64,000 bases of DNA from Solanum dulcamara (GCF_947179165.1 NC_077248.1:52481732-52545731); one strand, 5' to 3'. Shown: positions 11,701 through 23,724, counted from the first letter of the stretch. Translations and numbers: made by a program. Notes: generated from the sequence alone by a model not told the origin.

Positions 11701-11848
11701 TGGCGCTCCAGTGGCGCCCCACACCACTATAGCGCCAGAAAACAGCCTCAGTAGTTTGGGGCTTGGCGCGACGCGCCACTATTAGATGTGCAGGGTTTTA
11801 AGCCTAATTTGGCTTGGCGCTGCAGTGGCGCGACGCGCCACTATAGCT
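11701..11848. repeat. GC-rich palindromic motifs in the LTR
   Basis: AGTGGCGCGACGCGCCACT at 11824-11842 is a near-perfect palindrome around one central base. Shorter GGCGCGACGCGCCACTAT and CAGTGGCGCC variants lie at 11765-11782 and 11710-11720. They stand out in an otherwise AT-rich region and lie just upstream of the TATA-like sequence. Confidence 0.7.
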
Positions 11849-12585
11849 CCAGCAAGACTTTTGCCGAAATTTTCAGATTTTTGGAAGAGGGGCAACTTGG
11901 ACTTTTTCCAAATTATATATACACCATCCTTGAGCATTTTGGACCATTATTTTCAGCTCCTCTCTCTCTCTAAAAAGCCCTAAATATTTTTTCTCTCTTC
12001 TTCTTCTTCTTCTTCTCCAAATCCATCTCCAACAAAGGGTGCCTTCAAAAGTTTCAAGGATTCAAGCCTTCCATTGAAGACCTAACATCAAGGTTTCTTC
12101 AAAGTTTTCAAACAAGGTATGTAAGACTAACCTAAAATATGGATTGAGTTCTTCCATATGCCCATAGATGTGTTGGTTAGGAGTTGTGAAAGAGTTGCAC
12201 CTTCTAGAAAGGTTTTCTTGAAAGTTTTCCCTAAATTATGGAATGTTTTTAGATATAAATGGTTGATTGATGATTTTAATGACTTAAGTTACTAAATAGT
12301 TATCTTTCATATTTTTGACTACAAATGTATCTTTGTATATAGATTTATAGATGTTGACGATACTGTTGAGTTGAGTTTTGTTGAGAGTATGGATTCATGT
12401 TTCATTCACATGAACCCAAGATGAGATTTCTTGTTATAAATGTCTTGAGGTTAAGATGGATAGTTGTGTGTATATATATATTAATTAGAATAAAAAGAAT
12501 GAATTAGATAGTTAAGAATGTCCTTTTGTTTCTATAAAATAAACATAGAACTAAAATAAGGATTTTGGAGTAGATGTTTGACGAT

Positions 12586-12720
12586 TGATGTGATAATGAT
12601 ATTTGACAATGATGTGATGATAATGTTTAATGATGATGTGAATGATGATATATGATGATGACGTGATGATGATGTTTGGTGATGATGTGAATGATGATAT
12701 TTGACGATGATGTAAATAAA
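12586..12720. repeat. GATGATG-type minisatellite in the LTR
   Basis: Imperfect repeats of GATGATGTGAATGATGATAT and similar units. Non-coding. Confidence 0.75.
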
Positions 12721-14631
12721 GAGGTTATGTTGATGAGGATGTTGTGTGATGAAGTGGATTGGAGTCTAATGTGATTTTGTGGTATATGATGTGCATAATT
12801 TGAGTTGATTGGAGTCTTAGGAATATTTTGAAAATAAATGATCTTTTGAGGAGGAGCTTTAAATAAAGTATTTGTGAACCTTTTTGCATAACCTATTTAT
12901 ACACTATTTTGAGTCTAAAGAATTATTAGTTTCATCTTTGATTTAGAAAGGAGTATAAGTATGAGTTGAGTATGAGGAGCCTTTAAATGAGTTGAGTATT
13001 TTTACATTAAAGTATCTATTTTGAGTTTGAGTTGAGGAGTTGAAATTATATTTTAATGTACATAATATTTTCTGCATTCATTGAGTTGAGATTGTATAAA
13101 TTTTTAAAGAGAAGAGTTGTGATGAGTCTTTAGGAGATGTCATAAATGCTTATCTAAATAAGGCTTGATTGAGTTCGATTTGAGGATGGAATTGACGAGT
13201 GGATAAGGTCCTAAATGAGACTTGCCATTATGACTTAATTGAGTTGAAATGAGAACAGAGTTGATGAGGTGGTAATGTTCCACATGAAACTAGCCGCGAG
13301 GGCTTGTTTGAGATGATTGGAGGAAGTTTTATGAGCATGGAGTCATGAGAGGAGTATCGAGCACCGAGGCGGGTGAGAGTAAAGTCCATACTCAAACCTC
13401 CGAAACTACACCGCCAACGTAGGTAGGGATGGAACCGTTAAAGTCAGATATTTCCCATGGGATCAAACCGTTAAAGTCGGATGTTTCCCATTTTTATTAT
13501 CCTGAAATGATAGGACTTGACTAATTGATGGTATCCATGATTAGGGAGACGTTCATGCCCTGGCAAGGTATAGACGGACGTGGCAACGACGTCTGATTGT
13601 TGTACTATCACTGGCTCATAGGTGATGGTTGTCGGATAAGAGATACTCCCATTTAGGTCTTGATAGTACTCTGAGTCAGTTGGGTTGAGTGAGTTACTAT
13701 ATGCTTATGATTTAGTCCTGTCTAAACTATTTCTTGTTAGACTTAGGACGCTTGAGAGAGTTGTTTCATATTTATTGAGTTGAGTCCTTTGAGTTGAATT
13801 GTAAAGCGTTGCATAATTTAATTTGCATATTTAACTGAGTTGAGTCCTTTGAGCTGATTGTTGAGTTGAGTGTATATAATCGGATTGTAGATGATTGAAA
13901 GGGATCGAATTGTAAATGATTTGATTGAACTGTATTATACATGATTGGATTAGATTGTATGGTATATGATTGGTCTCTGTCTAAACTGTATCCTTACTTT
14001 AGATTTACGACGCTTTATTTGAGTCCCTCTTATCTTTCTGATTTGAGATATGTGGACCGATGTTATTCTTCCTCGAGGTATGTTTCATTCTGCCATTTTA
14101 CATACCAGTACATTCTACGTACTGACGCCATTTGGCCTGCATCGGTTCATAATGCAGAGACAGGTTTATGAGATCGTCAATAGAAGCATCATTGGGGATC
14201 TATTCACACTCAGCGTATTGGTGAGTCCTCCCCTACATTCGGAGGACACCGTCTGTGTATTCTTGCATTGAGTTAGCCCTTTTTATTTTAATTTGAGGTA
14301 ATCATGAACATGTCATTGGCACCAATTAGATAGTAGTGATAGAGGCTTCATAGACTAGATAGTGATGCATCGATTGAGTATTTCTTTCCTTAAATTATTC
14401 TTGTCGAACTATTTAAAATGACAAATATTAGAGTTGATTTGTTGGCCCATGGCCTTAATTCTTTGAGTTAGACTGATGTTTGAGTTGCCCACCGAATATT
14501 CTCTTTATTCTTTTGTCTTCCGCTGATTGAATGAATGAACGGATGTGTGATCAGGTTATGTGGTTCGCTTGAGAGCCAGAAATGGTTTCTGAGTGCCGAT
14601 TACGTCTAGGGTACCCTCCCGGGGCGTGACA

Positions 14632-15600
14632 ATCTCCTCGGTAATATGAAGCTTCTCCATGTCCTGTCTAATCACATCTCCCCAATACTTTTTTGGCCTA
14701 TCCCTACCCCTCCGCGGACCCTCTACCATCAACCTCTTGCACCTCCTCACTGGGGCGTCAGCACAGCTCCTCTGCACATATCCAAACCATCTCAGTCTTG
14801 CTTCCCTCATCTTGTCTACCACAAAAGCCACTCCCATCTACTCCCGGATAACCTCATTCCTGATATTTTCACTCTTAGTATGCCCACACATCCATCTCAA
14901 CATTCTCATCTCGACAACATGCATCTTCTGAACATGTAAGTTTTTGATTAGCCAGCACGTCACCCCATACAATACGGATGGTCTAACCATCACTTTGTAG
15001 AACTTACCTTTAAGTTTAGATGGTACCTAATACTCCAGAGTCAAGCCTCTATTTCATTCATGCCGCCCCAATGTGATATATGACATCATCACCATGTCCT
15101 CACTACCCTGAATGACAGGCCCAAGATATTTAAATTTTATCTCATGATGAATAGACTGTGCGGAAAACCTTACTTCCACTTTCATTTGATTCGACGCAAC
15201 ACTGAATTTGCACTCTAAATATTCTATTTTGGTCCTGTTCAACCTAAGCCTTTTGGATTCTAGAGTGTATCTTCAAACCCCCAACCTATTATAAACTTTT
15301 TTCCTGTGTCTTAGCAATCGATATTATATCATCCGCAAATAACATACATCATGAAACCTCTTTCTGAATACACCGCGTCAGTTTATCCATTGCCAAGACA
15401 AATAGAAAAGGACTAAGAATTGATCATTGATGTAGCCTCATCTCAACTTGGAAATGCTCTGAGTCACCTCTCATCGTTCTAACCCGATCTTAGCTCCATC
15501 AAATATGTCTTTTATTGCCTTAATCTAAACCATCGGACACCTTTAGCCTCCAAAAATCTCCAAAGGACATTCATCGGTCGCTGATACAGAATTCTATTAT
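14632..15600 (-). pseudogene. RTE-type LINE ORF2, reverse transcriptase C-terminal part
   Basis: Minus-strand translation in several frames gives the C-terminal half of a non-LTR reverse transcriptase. Visible pieces are LFADDII (about 15345-15325, the catalytic FADD box), WRRTLESKG-like sequence, LNRTKIEYLECKFSV (15242 leftwards), FKYLGPVIQG, and near the end EARLRWFGYVQRS...DAPVRRC..L...RRGRDRPKKYWGDVIRQDM. This C-terminal signature is characteristic of plant RTE LINEs. Frameshifts and stops break the frame repeatedly, and the 5' part (endonuclease, N-terminal RT) is missing, as in most LINE copies. The coding sequence continues after the solo LTR at 11292. It is not functional. Confidence 0.85.
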
Positions 15601-15644
15601 GCATAGAGAAAGGAAGAGGAACCTATTTCAGTCCTTAATAAGGA

Positions 15645-16451
15645 ATTTTGTTGAATCCATGAGATGAGTTGCGTCTCTTATCCTGGCAAGGTATTGAACG
15701 GTTGTGGCAACAACAACAATTTATTGTATTATGACGATGCTCATAGTGATAGTTGTTGGTTAGAGAAACTCCCCAAAGAGTAAAATGTTATTTTATATTG
15801 AGTTACATTATTTATCTATATTTTATAAAGCACTGTCTTATTCATATATTGCATGCTTTATTGAGTTGAGTTATTTGAGTATTCATCCCATTGAATTATT
15901 TGAGTATTCTAGAGTAAGTTTCTTCTCAGTTATTTTACATACCGTTCATTTTATATAGTAACTTCATTCAACTTTGCATCATTTTATAATGCAGATATAG
16001 GTGATAAAGATCTTCAACAGGCGCATCGTTGAAGATCAATTTACCTTTCAACTTTTGATGAGACCTCCTTGACTTCGAAGGGGTTCCTTCAATTTCATTC
16101 ATTTCATTTCTATATTTATTTATTAGTCTTTTGAGGTAGCCGTGGTCCTGTTTCAATACCTATTCAGAGTCATATTAGAAGCTTCATAGACTAGACACAG
16201 ACAGAGTTTAGAGTTCATTGAGTTTTATCTTTCAGTGTTATGTTTCAAAGAATATTTTAAATATACATTCAGAGATTTATTTTGAGATGCATGAGTTTAC
16301 TTTGAAAGAATTTTAATGCCTGCTATTATAACACTATTTTTGTTGAATCGAGTCTATCGCTGAGTAGTTAGCCTGGTCAAAGGCTCGCTTGTGAACTAGT
16401 AATGATTTCTGAGTGTCAGCCATGCCTAGGATGTAGACTCGGGGGGTGACA
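15645..16451 (+). repeat. LTR fragment, 5'-truncated
   Basis: The right end (GATTTCTGAGTGTCAGCCATG...GGGGGTGACA) matches the 3' end of the solo LTR at 14580-14631. The stretch GATAAAGATCTTCAACAGGC (about 16003-16033) matches the minus-strand LTR at 700-770. The left boundary with the LINE is approximate. The 5' half of the LTR is absent and no target duplication was found. Confidence 0.6.
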
Positions 16452-17456
16452 CTTGTAATTGAATTTTTAAATCTAAAATGAAGGCTAAAATTACATAATT
16501 TAATAACAAACATACTGTTTGTAATAAATTTTAAAGTGATGATAAATAAATTACAATCACAAATTAAATACGAAGAAGCATAATTTTAGTGAAAAATAGT
16601 GCGGGTACAAATCTGTTTGTTTCCTTGATTCTTCTCTTTGGATTTCTCCTTGATTCGAGCTCCGTTAGTAGTGTATTTCTCGAATGTAGGATGATTTGAA
16701 TTTGATCTCCATCGTAATTCGAAAGTCGAAAATGACATATTTCTCGAATGTAGGATGATTTGAATTTGATCTTCATCGTGATTCGAGGACTGTTAGTGGC
16801 GTATTTCTCGAACTAATTAAGATGATTTGAATTTGTTCTCTATGAAATGATTTATGGATCTTCTTGAAATATTTGATTATCAAGAAGATTTAGACATATT
16901 TTGATCTCTTTATGAATATTCCATGAGTTTGTGAAATTTTTGAGATGAAGGTCGTTAGTGGTGTATTATGGCTTATTTTGATCTTTTTATCAATATTTCA
17001 TTAATTTGTGAAATTTTTGAGATGTCTTTTTAAAGGAATATAATACCCTATATATAAGACTGAATTAGAGTTTTGGTAGAGTAACTTACAAAAAACTCTA
17101 ACTAAAATAAGACTCGTTTTGTAGAATCTTACAAAATTTAAATGTCTACACATATATTTCATAAAATATTAAATTAAAAGTTTGGTATAATAAAAATAAA
17201 ATATTTGAAAAGTAATTTGGTGTTGATGAACAGTGTCAAACTAAATTTGGTGTGACATTATTCACACATTATAATAGTGTAAAAATAGCGTATGGTTAGT
17301 GCTCCTAAGAATCAATTTGATGTAATTTTAGTGTTGGGTTGAATGGTCTAAATTGGAGATGCCCTTATAGGTTTTTTGTTTAGCGTGATGAAATTTTGGT
17401 GTGAGAACATCTCCAACCCAACACAAAATTCTACACCATTTTGATATGGTGTAACA
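16452..17456. other. intergenic DNA with a 65-bp tandem repeat
   Basis: No gene is supported. Three units starting near 16671, 16736 and 16801 share GTATTTCTCGAA and GATGATTTGAATTTG.TCT and are spaced about 65 bp apart. 17221-17456 is a short AT-rich repeat-like sequence into which the CACTA element inserted. Confidence 0.6.
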
Positions 17457-17459
17457 CTA

Positions 17460-17860
17460 CACTACTAAAAAACTGCCAAAAAGCGATGGACTGCGTCGCT
17501 TTTTTTGTCAAAATCGATAGAAAAGCGACGCAGTCACTGTCGTCGCTTTTTTGCTCGACACTTTTGAAGGAGCGACGGATAGGGTCGTAAAAAGCGACGG
17601 ACTGCATCGCTCCTAATTTTTTTAATTAAAAAAATATATAAAAAAATACGACGAACTCCGTCTTTTTATTTTTTTTTAAAAAGAAACTATTTAATCTAAA
17701 GCGACGGACATTTAGTCTCCGTCCGCCGCTTTGTTTATCTGAAATTTTTCCAGAAAAGCGACGGACAGGGTCCTTTTGTCCGTCGGTTTTCTGAAAAAAA
17801 AATTTTAAAAAAAATAAAAAAGCGACGGGCTAAAGGATCCTGTCCGTCGCTTTTTCTGCA
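17460..17860. repeat. CACTA left subterminal repeat region
   Basis: It contains at least six modules in which AGCGACGGAC or a close variant is followed after a short spacer by its complement GTCCGTCGCT, for example 17479-17503, 17512-17550, 17699-17733, 17755-17790 and 17818-17853. In related elements such repeats bind the TNPA-type protein. Confidence 0.85.
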
Positions 17861-18097
17861 ACAATTTTTACAGTAGAAACCTGCAGTTTCTGCTGCCCAC
17901 CTGCAATCAAAATTCAATTCAATTGTATTCAATTCAGTCCATTCAAATACAAATAACAATAAACAAAATTCGCAAAATACATAATAACAAACATAATTAA
18001 ACATTTAAAATGAATAAAATCATAATTTAGAACGATTTAAAGTGTTTCAAAGTTAATAAAATATATTCAAAATGTTCATAAACAAACATAGGGAATC

Positions 18098-19950
18098 CTA
18101 AGGACTATTTGCTATATATTCATCACTATCGTCGGAATCATCCGGAGTGGACGCTCTTGAATAACGGGGCGGAGGCTGACAGACGAGGTTGAGCACTTGT
18201 TCTTTAATTTGCTCAACTTGTTCATTCATACTTTTTTGATCCTCGATCCTTTTTTTCTGTGATTCTGCCAATGCGCGTGTAAGTTCTGCAATTTGCTAAG
18301 ACATTACAGCTATCTGAAACCCGTCAATGGCCTCGGCTTGACGCGATGATCCAATACCTTTTAAACCTGATTGGAGTCGTCGTACATTATTCCTAGAGCC
18401 CATTCCATATATTCGGCCCTTGTGGCTGCCTCCAACCACTTTTTCTGTCCAAATTTGAGTGGATTGTTCAGGTGTTACCTGAACCGAATCTCCCATCTCA
18501 CGTACGTGCCGCTCATAATCTTGCTGCATATTAGAAAATAAAAGTTATAATCAAACTATATATATATATATTAAAAATAAAACTTAGAAACAAAAAATAT
18601 TATAATATATCTTGAATAACTTACATAGGCTCGTTCGGCCCTTTCCTCCACCTACTCATCCGGATCCGACTCATTAGTCTTTTTCTTCACATGAGTCTTT
18701 TTAAAGACTTCATAGCGATAAGGAGTGCGTCCCAATTCTTTTTCCTATAAATAAAAATACAATTAATGAAATAATATTTTGTGAAATAATTTATTTCAGA
18801 AAATGAATTTAAACTTAAAATTTAGAAATCTTACCATCTCCCTCTAAATCATACCAACACTCTTTGCACCTTCAGTGTGCAACGAGCCACCTTTTAGGCT
18901 AGCTCTTGCTTTTTTACCTTGATCGTACAAGGCCTTGAATTCTTCGGTATCCCAATACCTACATAATTCTTCAAATATATGAGGTAGCATCCAACTCGAA
19001 GGTGTCCGATCATCCCTAGCTTTCTTTAGCCAGCTAGACAGTCTAGCGCTCGTTTTTCTTTCAAAAGTGGTCGCAATGACCATATTGTACCTTGGCTCCC
19101 AGGTACATAAAGTCTGAAAAAAATGAATAACGTGAAATAATTAGTTAAGTAAAGTATAGTAAAAATATTAAACGTAACTTAAAAAACTAGAATTAAACAT
19201 ATATATACCTTGAATTCATTAAACATTGCCTGGCGAATATTGTTTGGAATCTCCCGCCAAGAGTGATAGGGCTTAGTATATAGCCTCCTAACACTCTCCT
19301 GAAGAGCCCTAGCAGCATCCTTCGAAGGATGCCACCTGCAAGACACATAATAAACATGTAATTATATCATCACTAAGTTATTAATCTAGTAATAATAAAT
19401 AAATAAATAAAACATTAAACTTACGAGGATCCATCAGGCTCAATCATGACTCTCCCAAGTCTGTCCCTTTTCCTAGGAGCTAACCCAGACATATCATGTA
19501 ATGCCTCTGTTCTAGCAGTAGAAGAAGGTGTAGGTGATGCTGTGGGAGTGTCAGTCTCAACAGTACAATCTCTAAGTCTCAGATTAGATATGTGAGGAGA
19601 CTGAGATCCGGGAGATGGAGTAGAAGAAGATGATACTCTCGGGGTCGAGCAATAACCTCTGTGGGTAGTTGGTAGGTCTGATCATATGAAGTATATCTGA
19701 CCTGTGAAGAAGAAGAAGCGCCGCGTGGTCGGCGGAACTGACTATGGTAAACTAAAGGATCCATAGTCCCAAAAGGCACAACATGAATATGTGTACTAGG
19801 ACTAGCTCAGCGGTGCTGCATCTCCGGCGCTGAAGAAATATGTCCTGGGATATCTTCAGGATCAACAGGTCTCCTAGACTTCTTTTTACTTCTACCAGAA
19901 TGGCTAATACCAAGATGATCCCAGGATCTATCACCCTCACCAGATGACAT
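18098..19950 (-). pseudogene. CACTA second gene, plant transposase PF03004 type (TNPA-like)
   Basis: The likely start is ATG at 19950 (MSSGEGDRSWDHLG). A polar, basic then Ser/Pro-rich N-terminus follows. An internal region (about 19420-18844) has WHPSKDAARALQESVRRLY, RYNMVIATTFERKTSARLSS and DQGKKARASLKGGSLHTEG, the hallmark of the Transposase_24 (PF03004) family; the SLHT motif is very typical. The C-terminal part (18529-18100) has VTPEQSTQIW, an R-rich GMGSRNNVRR, then ESQKKRIEDQKSMNEQVEQ, a probable coiled coil, and ends DDSDDSDEYIANSP before a stop at 18098-18100. AG-bounded gaps suggest four or more exons. An in-frame stop follows MQHR near 19807, and further stops at about 18847 and 18296 would need splicing or readthrough. 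In En/Spm the TNPA product binds subterminal repeats. I infer the same role here, though this copy is probably dead. Confidence 0.8.
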
Positions 19951-20050
19951 CTGCATATAAAGTAACAATACAATATATAAAAACCACATAGTTGATTAAA
20001 ATTAGGGTTAGAGAAATAAATAACTTACATACTAGTGATAATCTACCACT

Positions 20051-22531
20051 CTATTCCTCCTCACTTGTTTCATTTTCGTCATCTTTCCATTCGTCCTTCT
20101 CAGATGTTTCATATTCATTGTCAATCCATTCCTCCCCCTCAAATGATTCATATTGCTCGTTTACTTCTTCCTCAACATTTGGCATTATAAGTTCATCATC
20201 GAAAACCTCTTCTATTATGTGTTGAGGATGTTCTAGTGTGGTTTCCAACTCAACATCAACTTGTCATTGAACAAGTGCAACATCATTTTGGTACGCCACA
20301 TCTAATACATTCTCAATTTTAATTCTTTCCACAGGCTTTGTCTTAATAACAACCCACCAATCAGCCTTATCTCTATGCAATGGATATGGAGCGTAATAGA
20401 CTTGCTTAGCATTTTGGGCAATGATGAAAGGATCATAACTTCCGTATTGTCTGGTGTGCTTAACTTTAATTATATAGAATCAATGTTTCCATGAATACAT
20501 GACAATCATGGCTTTTCATACCTATTAACTTTTCTTCATTCAAATCTGCCCGCTTACCCAAATTCGAAGCATATCCCTCTGACATTCTCAAATTTTTAAT
20601 CCACTCACATATATCACGTTTCTCATTCAATGTGAATGAATAACTAGCTTTAGGCTTGACAGTTTTACCATTTTGTAATTCTTGCAACCACAATTCTTTT
20701 CTCCTACAGTATTCCTGTAAGTCCATTCTATCTCTTGTGTTGTCTTTTGTCTTGCCCTTAACATCCATCACTATGTTAAATAAATTGTAAAAATAAATTT
20801 TCTCAATATGTATCACATCAAGATTATGTCGTAGGAGATTATCCTTCCAATACGGCAACTCCCAGAATATGCTCTGTTTGATCCAATTATGTTCAACACT
20901 ATATCCAGGAAGTCTAGATGGTGGAGTTTCTGTAACTTTAGGCAATTGAGAAACTCTCTCCCAAATTTGATGTCCTGTTAGTGATGGAGGTGGAGGGTCA
21001 TTTCCAACCCTGTTTTTTTTAATGTATGTTTCATCTTTCTAAACTCATGGTTCATTGGCAAGAACTGACGATGACAATCAAACCATGATTTTTTTCTTCC
21101 ATGCTTTAAGGTGAATGCCTTACTATGTTCCATGCAATGAGGACAAGCAAGCTTTCCAGCAGTCATCCAACCAGACAACATTCCGTATGCAGGAAAATCA
21201 TTAATAGTCCACATTAAAACAGCACGCATAACAAAATTTTGCTTAGTTGATATATCGTAAGTCACTACTCCTTCAAACCACAATTGTTTAAGTTCATCTA
21301 TCAATGGTTGTAGATAGACATCAATCAAACTTTTAGGATTGCGAGGACCTGGAATAACACAACTTAGAAAGATGTACGGACTTGTCATGCACATTTCAGG
21401 AGGAAGGTTGTACGGGGTAAGAAATACAGGCCAACAAGAATAAGGTGAGGAAACATTAGAGAATGGTGTGAAGCCATCTGCACACAACCCCAATCGTACA
21501 TTTCTTGGTTCACTAGCAAAATCAGGATATATGTTATCAAAATGTTTCCATGCTTCTCCGTCAGATGGATGTGACAAGACACCCGGCGGCCTTCTATATT
21601 CACGGTGCCATCTCATATGTGGGGCAAACCTCATCGATGCATACAACCTCTTTAATCTGGGAATAAGAGGTAAATAATGCATCGCCTTAATTGGGACCAT
21701 CTTTCCAGCAGGAGTCCTCTTATAACGAGTTTGTCCACAAAACTTACAATTTTCTAATTCACTATCAGTCTTGTAGAACAACATGCAGTCATTAACACAA
21801 TAATGAATTCTATCATACGACAATCCTAACTTGGAAACCAATCTTTTTGCCTGATAGAAGTTCTTAGGTATGTTAAACTCAGGATTAACCAGTTTGCCCA
21901 AAAGATCAACCATTGAGTCCATAGCCGCATGAGGAACACTCCAATCTAATTTAATATTCATTAACCTGACTGCAACTGACAAAGCAGAATGCAGACTCCC
22001 TTCACATAGTGGATGACTAGCCTCTTCTAAATGTTGATAGAAATGTCTTGCTTCTTCATTAGGAGTTAAATCAAAATATTGTTCGGGTTCCATCCCACCT
22101 TGAACCCTGAACGCATCATTAACCATTTCATGAACTCTATCATGTTGAAATGTATAATGTTGAACTCTATCATGTAGAACCCTATCACGTTCAACACTAA
22201 TTTGACCATGTGGTGCAAGCATATTATATTCATCCATGGACAGCAGATTATAAAATATATTATTCAATAATCCATCTATTTCTCCATGATCAACCCATAC
22301 AAAATACCTAGGCTTAAATCCATTACCATACAAATGAATCATAACTATATCTGGATTAAAAAATTTCAAGCACCTACATTCACGACAAGGACATCTAACC
22401 AATCCATTTCGCTTAAAAACATCAGGTGTCATGACATGATCGATAAAACTTCTTACACCGTTAATAAATTCAGGTTTCAAACCACCACCAACTTCATAAT
22501 GCATGTTATACATCCACAAACGATGATCCAT
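20051..22531 (-). pseudogene. CACTA TNP2-type transposase, frameshifted and internally deleted
   Basis: A 517-codon open frame starts at 22531 (MDHRLWMYNMHYEVGGG). Residues 1-75 are a transposase-associated domain (PF13963) with the VRCPCRECRC cysteine cluster. From about residue 190 it is a Tnp2 transposase (PF02992): DCMLFY, CKFCGQTRY, PPGVLSHPSDGEAWKHFD, LGLCADGFTPF, LTPYNLPPEMCM and GWMTAGKLACPHC are family hallmarks. A frameshift near 20980 moves the frame to 20945-20466, which continues LPGYSVEHNWIKQSIFWELP through GMKSHDCHV. Coding then jumps to PFIIAQNAKQVYYAPYP...DKADWWVVIKTKP (about 20440-20330), which looks like the DUF4216 end, and an acidic tail (20248-20051). The DUF4218 segment expected between them is not visible. 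The protein would catalyse excision and insertion, but this copy looks inactive. Confidence 0.9.
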
Positions 22532-22559
22532 CTACAAGATTACATATATTCAAGCGTAA

Positions 22560-22870
22560 TTAGTTCATAAGGACTACAATTCATCGAGACTACAACTGAC
22601 ATTAATTCAAGTTATAATTAATTAATTCATATAATAATTCAGTTCAAGTTATAATTAATTAATTCATGTAATAATTAAGTTCAAGCTCTACTTAATTCAA
22701 GTTATAATTAATTCAAGTTATAATTAATTAATTCATATAATAATTAATTCAATTTATAATTAAGTTCAAGTTCTAATTAATTCAAGTTATAATTAAGTTC
22801 AAGTCCGAATTAATTCAAGTTATAATTAAGTTCAAGTTATAAATAAGTTCAAAATCAATAATTCAAGCAA
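22560..22870. repeat. AT-rich AATTCAAGTTATAATTA repeats inside the CACTA element
   Basis: Many short variants of TTCAAGTTATAATTAATT follow one another upstream of the transposase start. Non-coding. Confidence 0.8.
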
Positions 22871-22914
22871 GCAAATCCCAGATATAGATTACCATTTAGC
22901 AGAATTCCAGTCAA

Positions 22915-23440
22915 AAATACCTTCAATCCAACAAACCCCATATAAAAAAAACAAGACGCTAAAACATAAAGGGAAATCAAGAATTCCAAAAATTCACAAC
23001 TAAAGATTCCAATTTTGAGGGATTTCTACCATGAATAACTTCAATCGAGCAAAGCCCGTATCAAAAACTACAAGCTAAAACATCAAGGTAAATCAAGAAT
23101 CTCAAAAAAACACAGCTAAAGATTTCAAATTTGAGGAATTCCAACCAATAATCAAGCAAAACCCATATCCAAAACTACAAGCCAAACCATAAAAGGAAAT
23201 CAAAAAACTCAAAAACTTAAAGCTAAAGATTCCAACTTTAAGGAATTCCAACCAATAATATCTTCAATCCAACAAAACCCATATCATTAACAGAAAGCTA
23301 AACCATAAAAGTAAATCAAAAATTTCAAAAAATCACAGCAAAAGATTTCAACTTTAAGGAATGCAACTAATTATAACTTCAATCCAACAAAACCAATATA
23401 AAAAAACTACAAGCTAAACCATAAAAGAAAATGAACTACA
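22915..23440. repeat. about 115-bp tandem array upstream of the transposase gene
   Basis: The motif CTTCAATCCAACAAAACCC (or a variant) recurs near 22922, 23039, 23150, 23264 and 23378. Each is followed by ACTACAAGCTAAACCATAAA and AAAGATT.CAA.TTTAAGG. There are about four and a half copies. It lies between the right terminus and the transposase ORF, so it is in the probable leader or first intron. Confidence 0.8.
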
Positions 23441-23724
23441 ACAAACTAAATGTAATCACCTAATTAACAAATGACAAATAAAAAAAATTAAAATTTAGTT
23501 TTAGGTTTAAGCCCTAACCTCTTGAAAATGAATAATAGTCCAAAAATTTCACAAGACGGTGGCGGCGGCGGTTGACTGACGGAGGACTGAGAGACGGTGG
23601 TGGGACGATAGTGGGACGGCGGTGGGATGGACGAATTTAGAGAGAAGGCAGAGAGAAATAGAGAGTTTAGAGAGAGAGAGAGAAAACTGAAAAAAATTCG
23701 TTCTGTGTTGAACATATTTAACAA

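Larger units (their letters stand above)
11293..14631 (+). mobile_element. solo LTR, TSD ATCTC, inside a LINE
   Basis: This 3339-bp segment begins TGTGACACCCCGG and ends GGGGCGTGACA. It is flanked by ATCTC at 11288-11292 and 14632-14636. Inside are a TATA-like stretch (about 11915-11925) and a CT-rich leader (CTCTCTCTC...TTCTTCTTC, 11955-12017), as expected of a plus-strand LTR promoter and R region. It has no coding domains. Its 3' end resembles the LTR edges at 335 (reverse) and 16451, so these belong to related families. It splits a LINE reading frame, so it is younger than the LINE. Confidence 0.9.

Noticed and set aside
20051..20248. Acidic 65-codon ORF as a separate gene
   Set aside because: It is in line with the transposase and follows DUF4216-like sequence, so it is the transposase tail.
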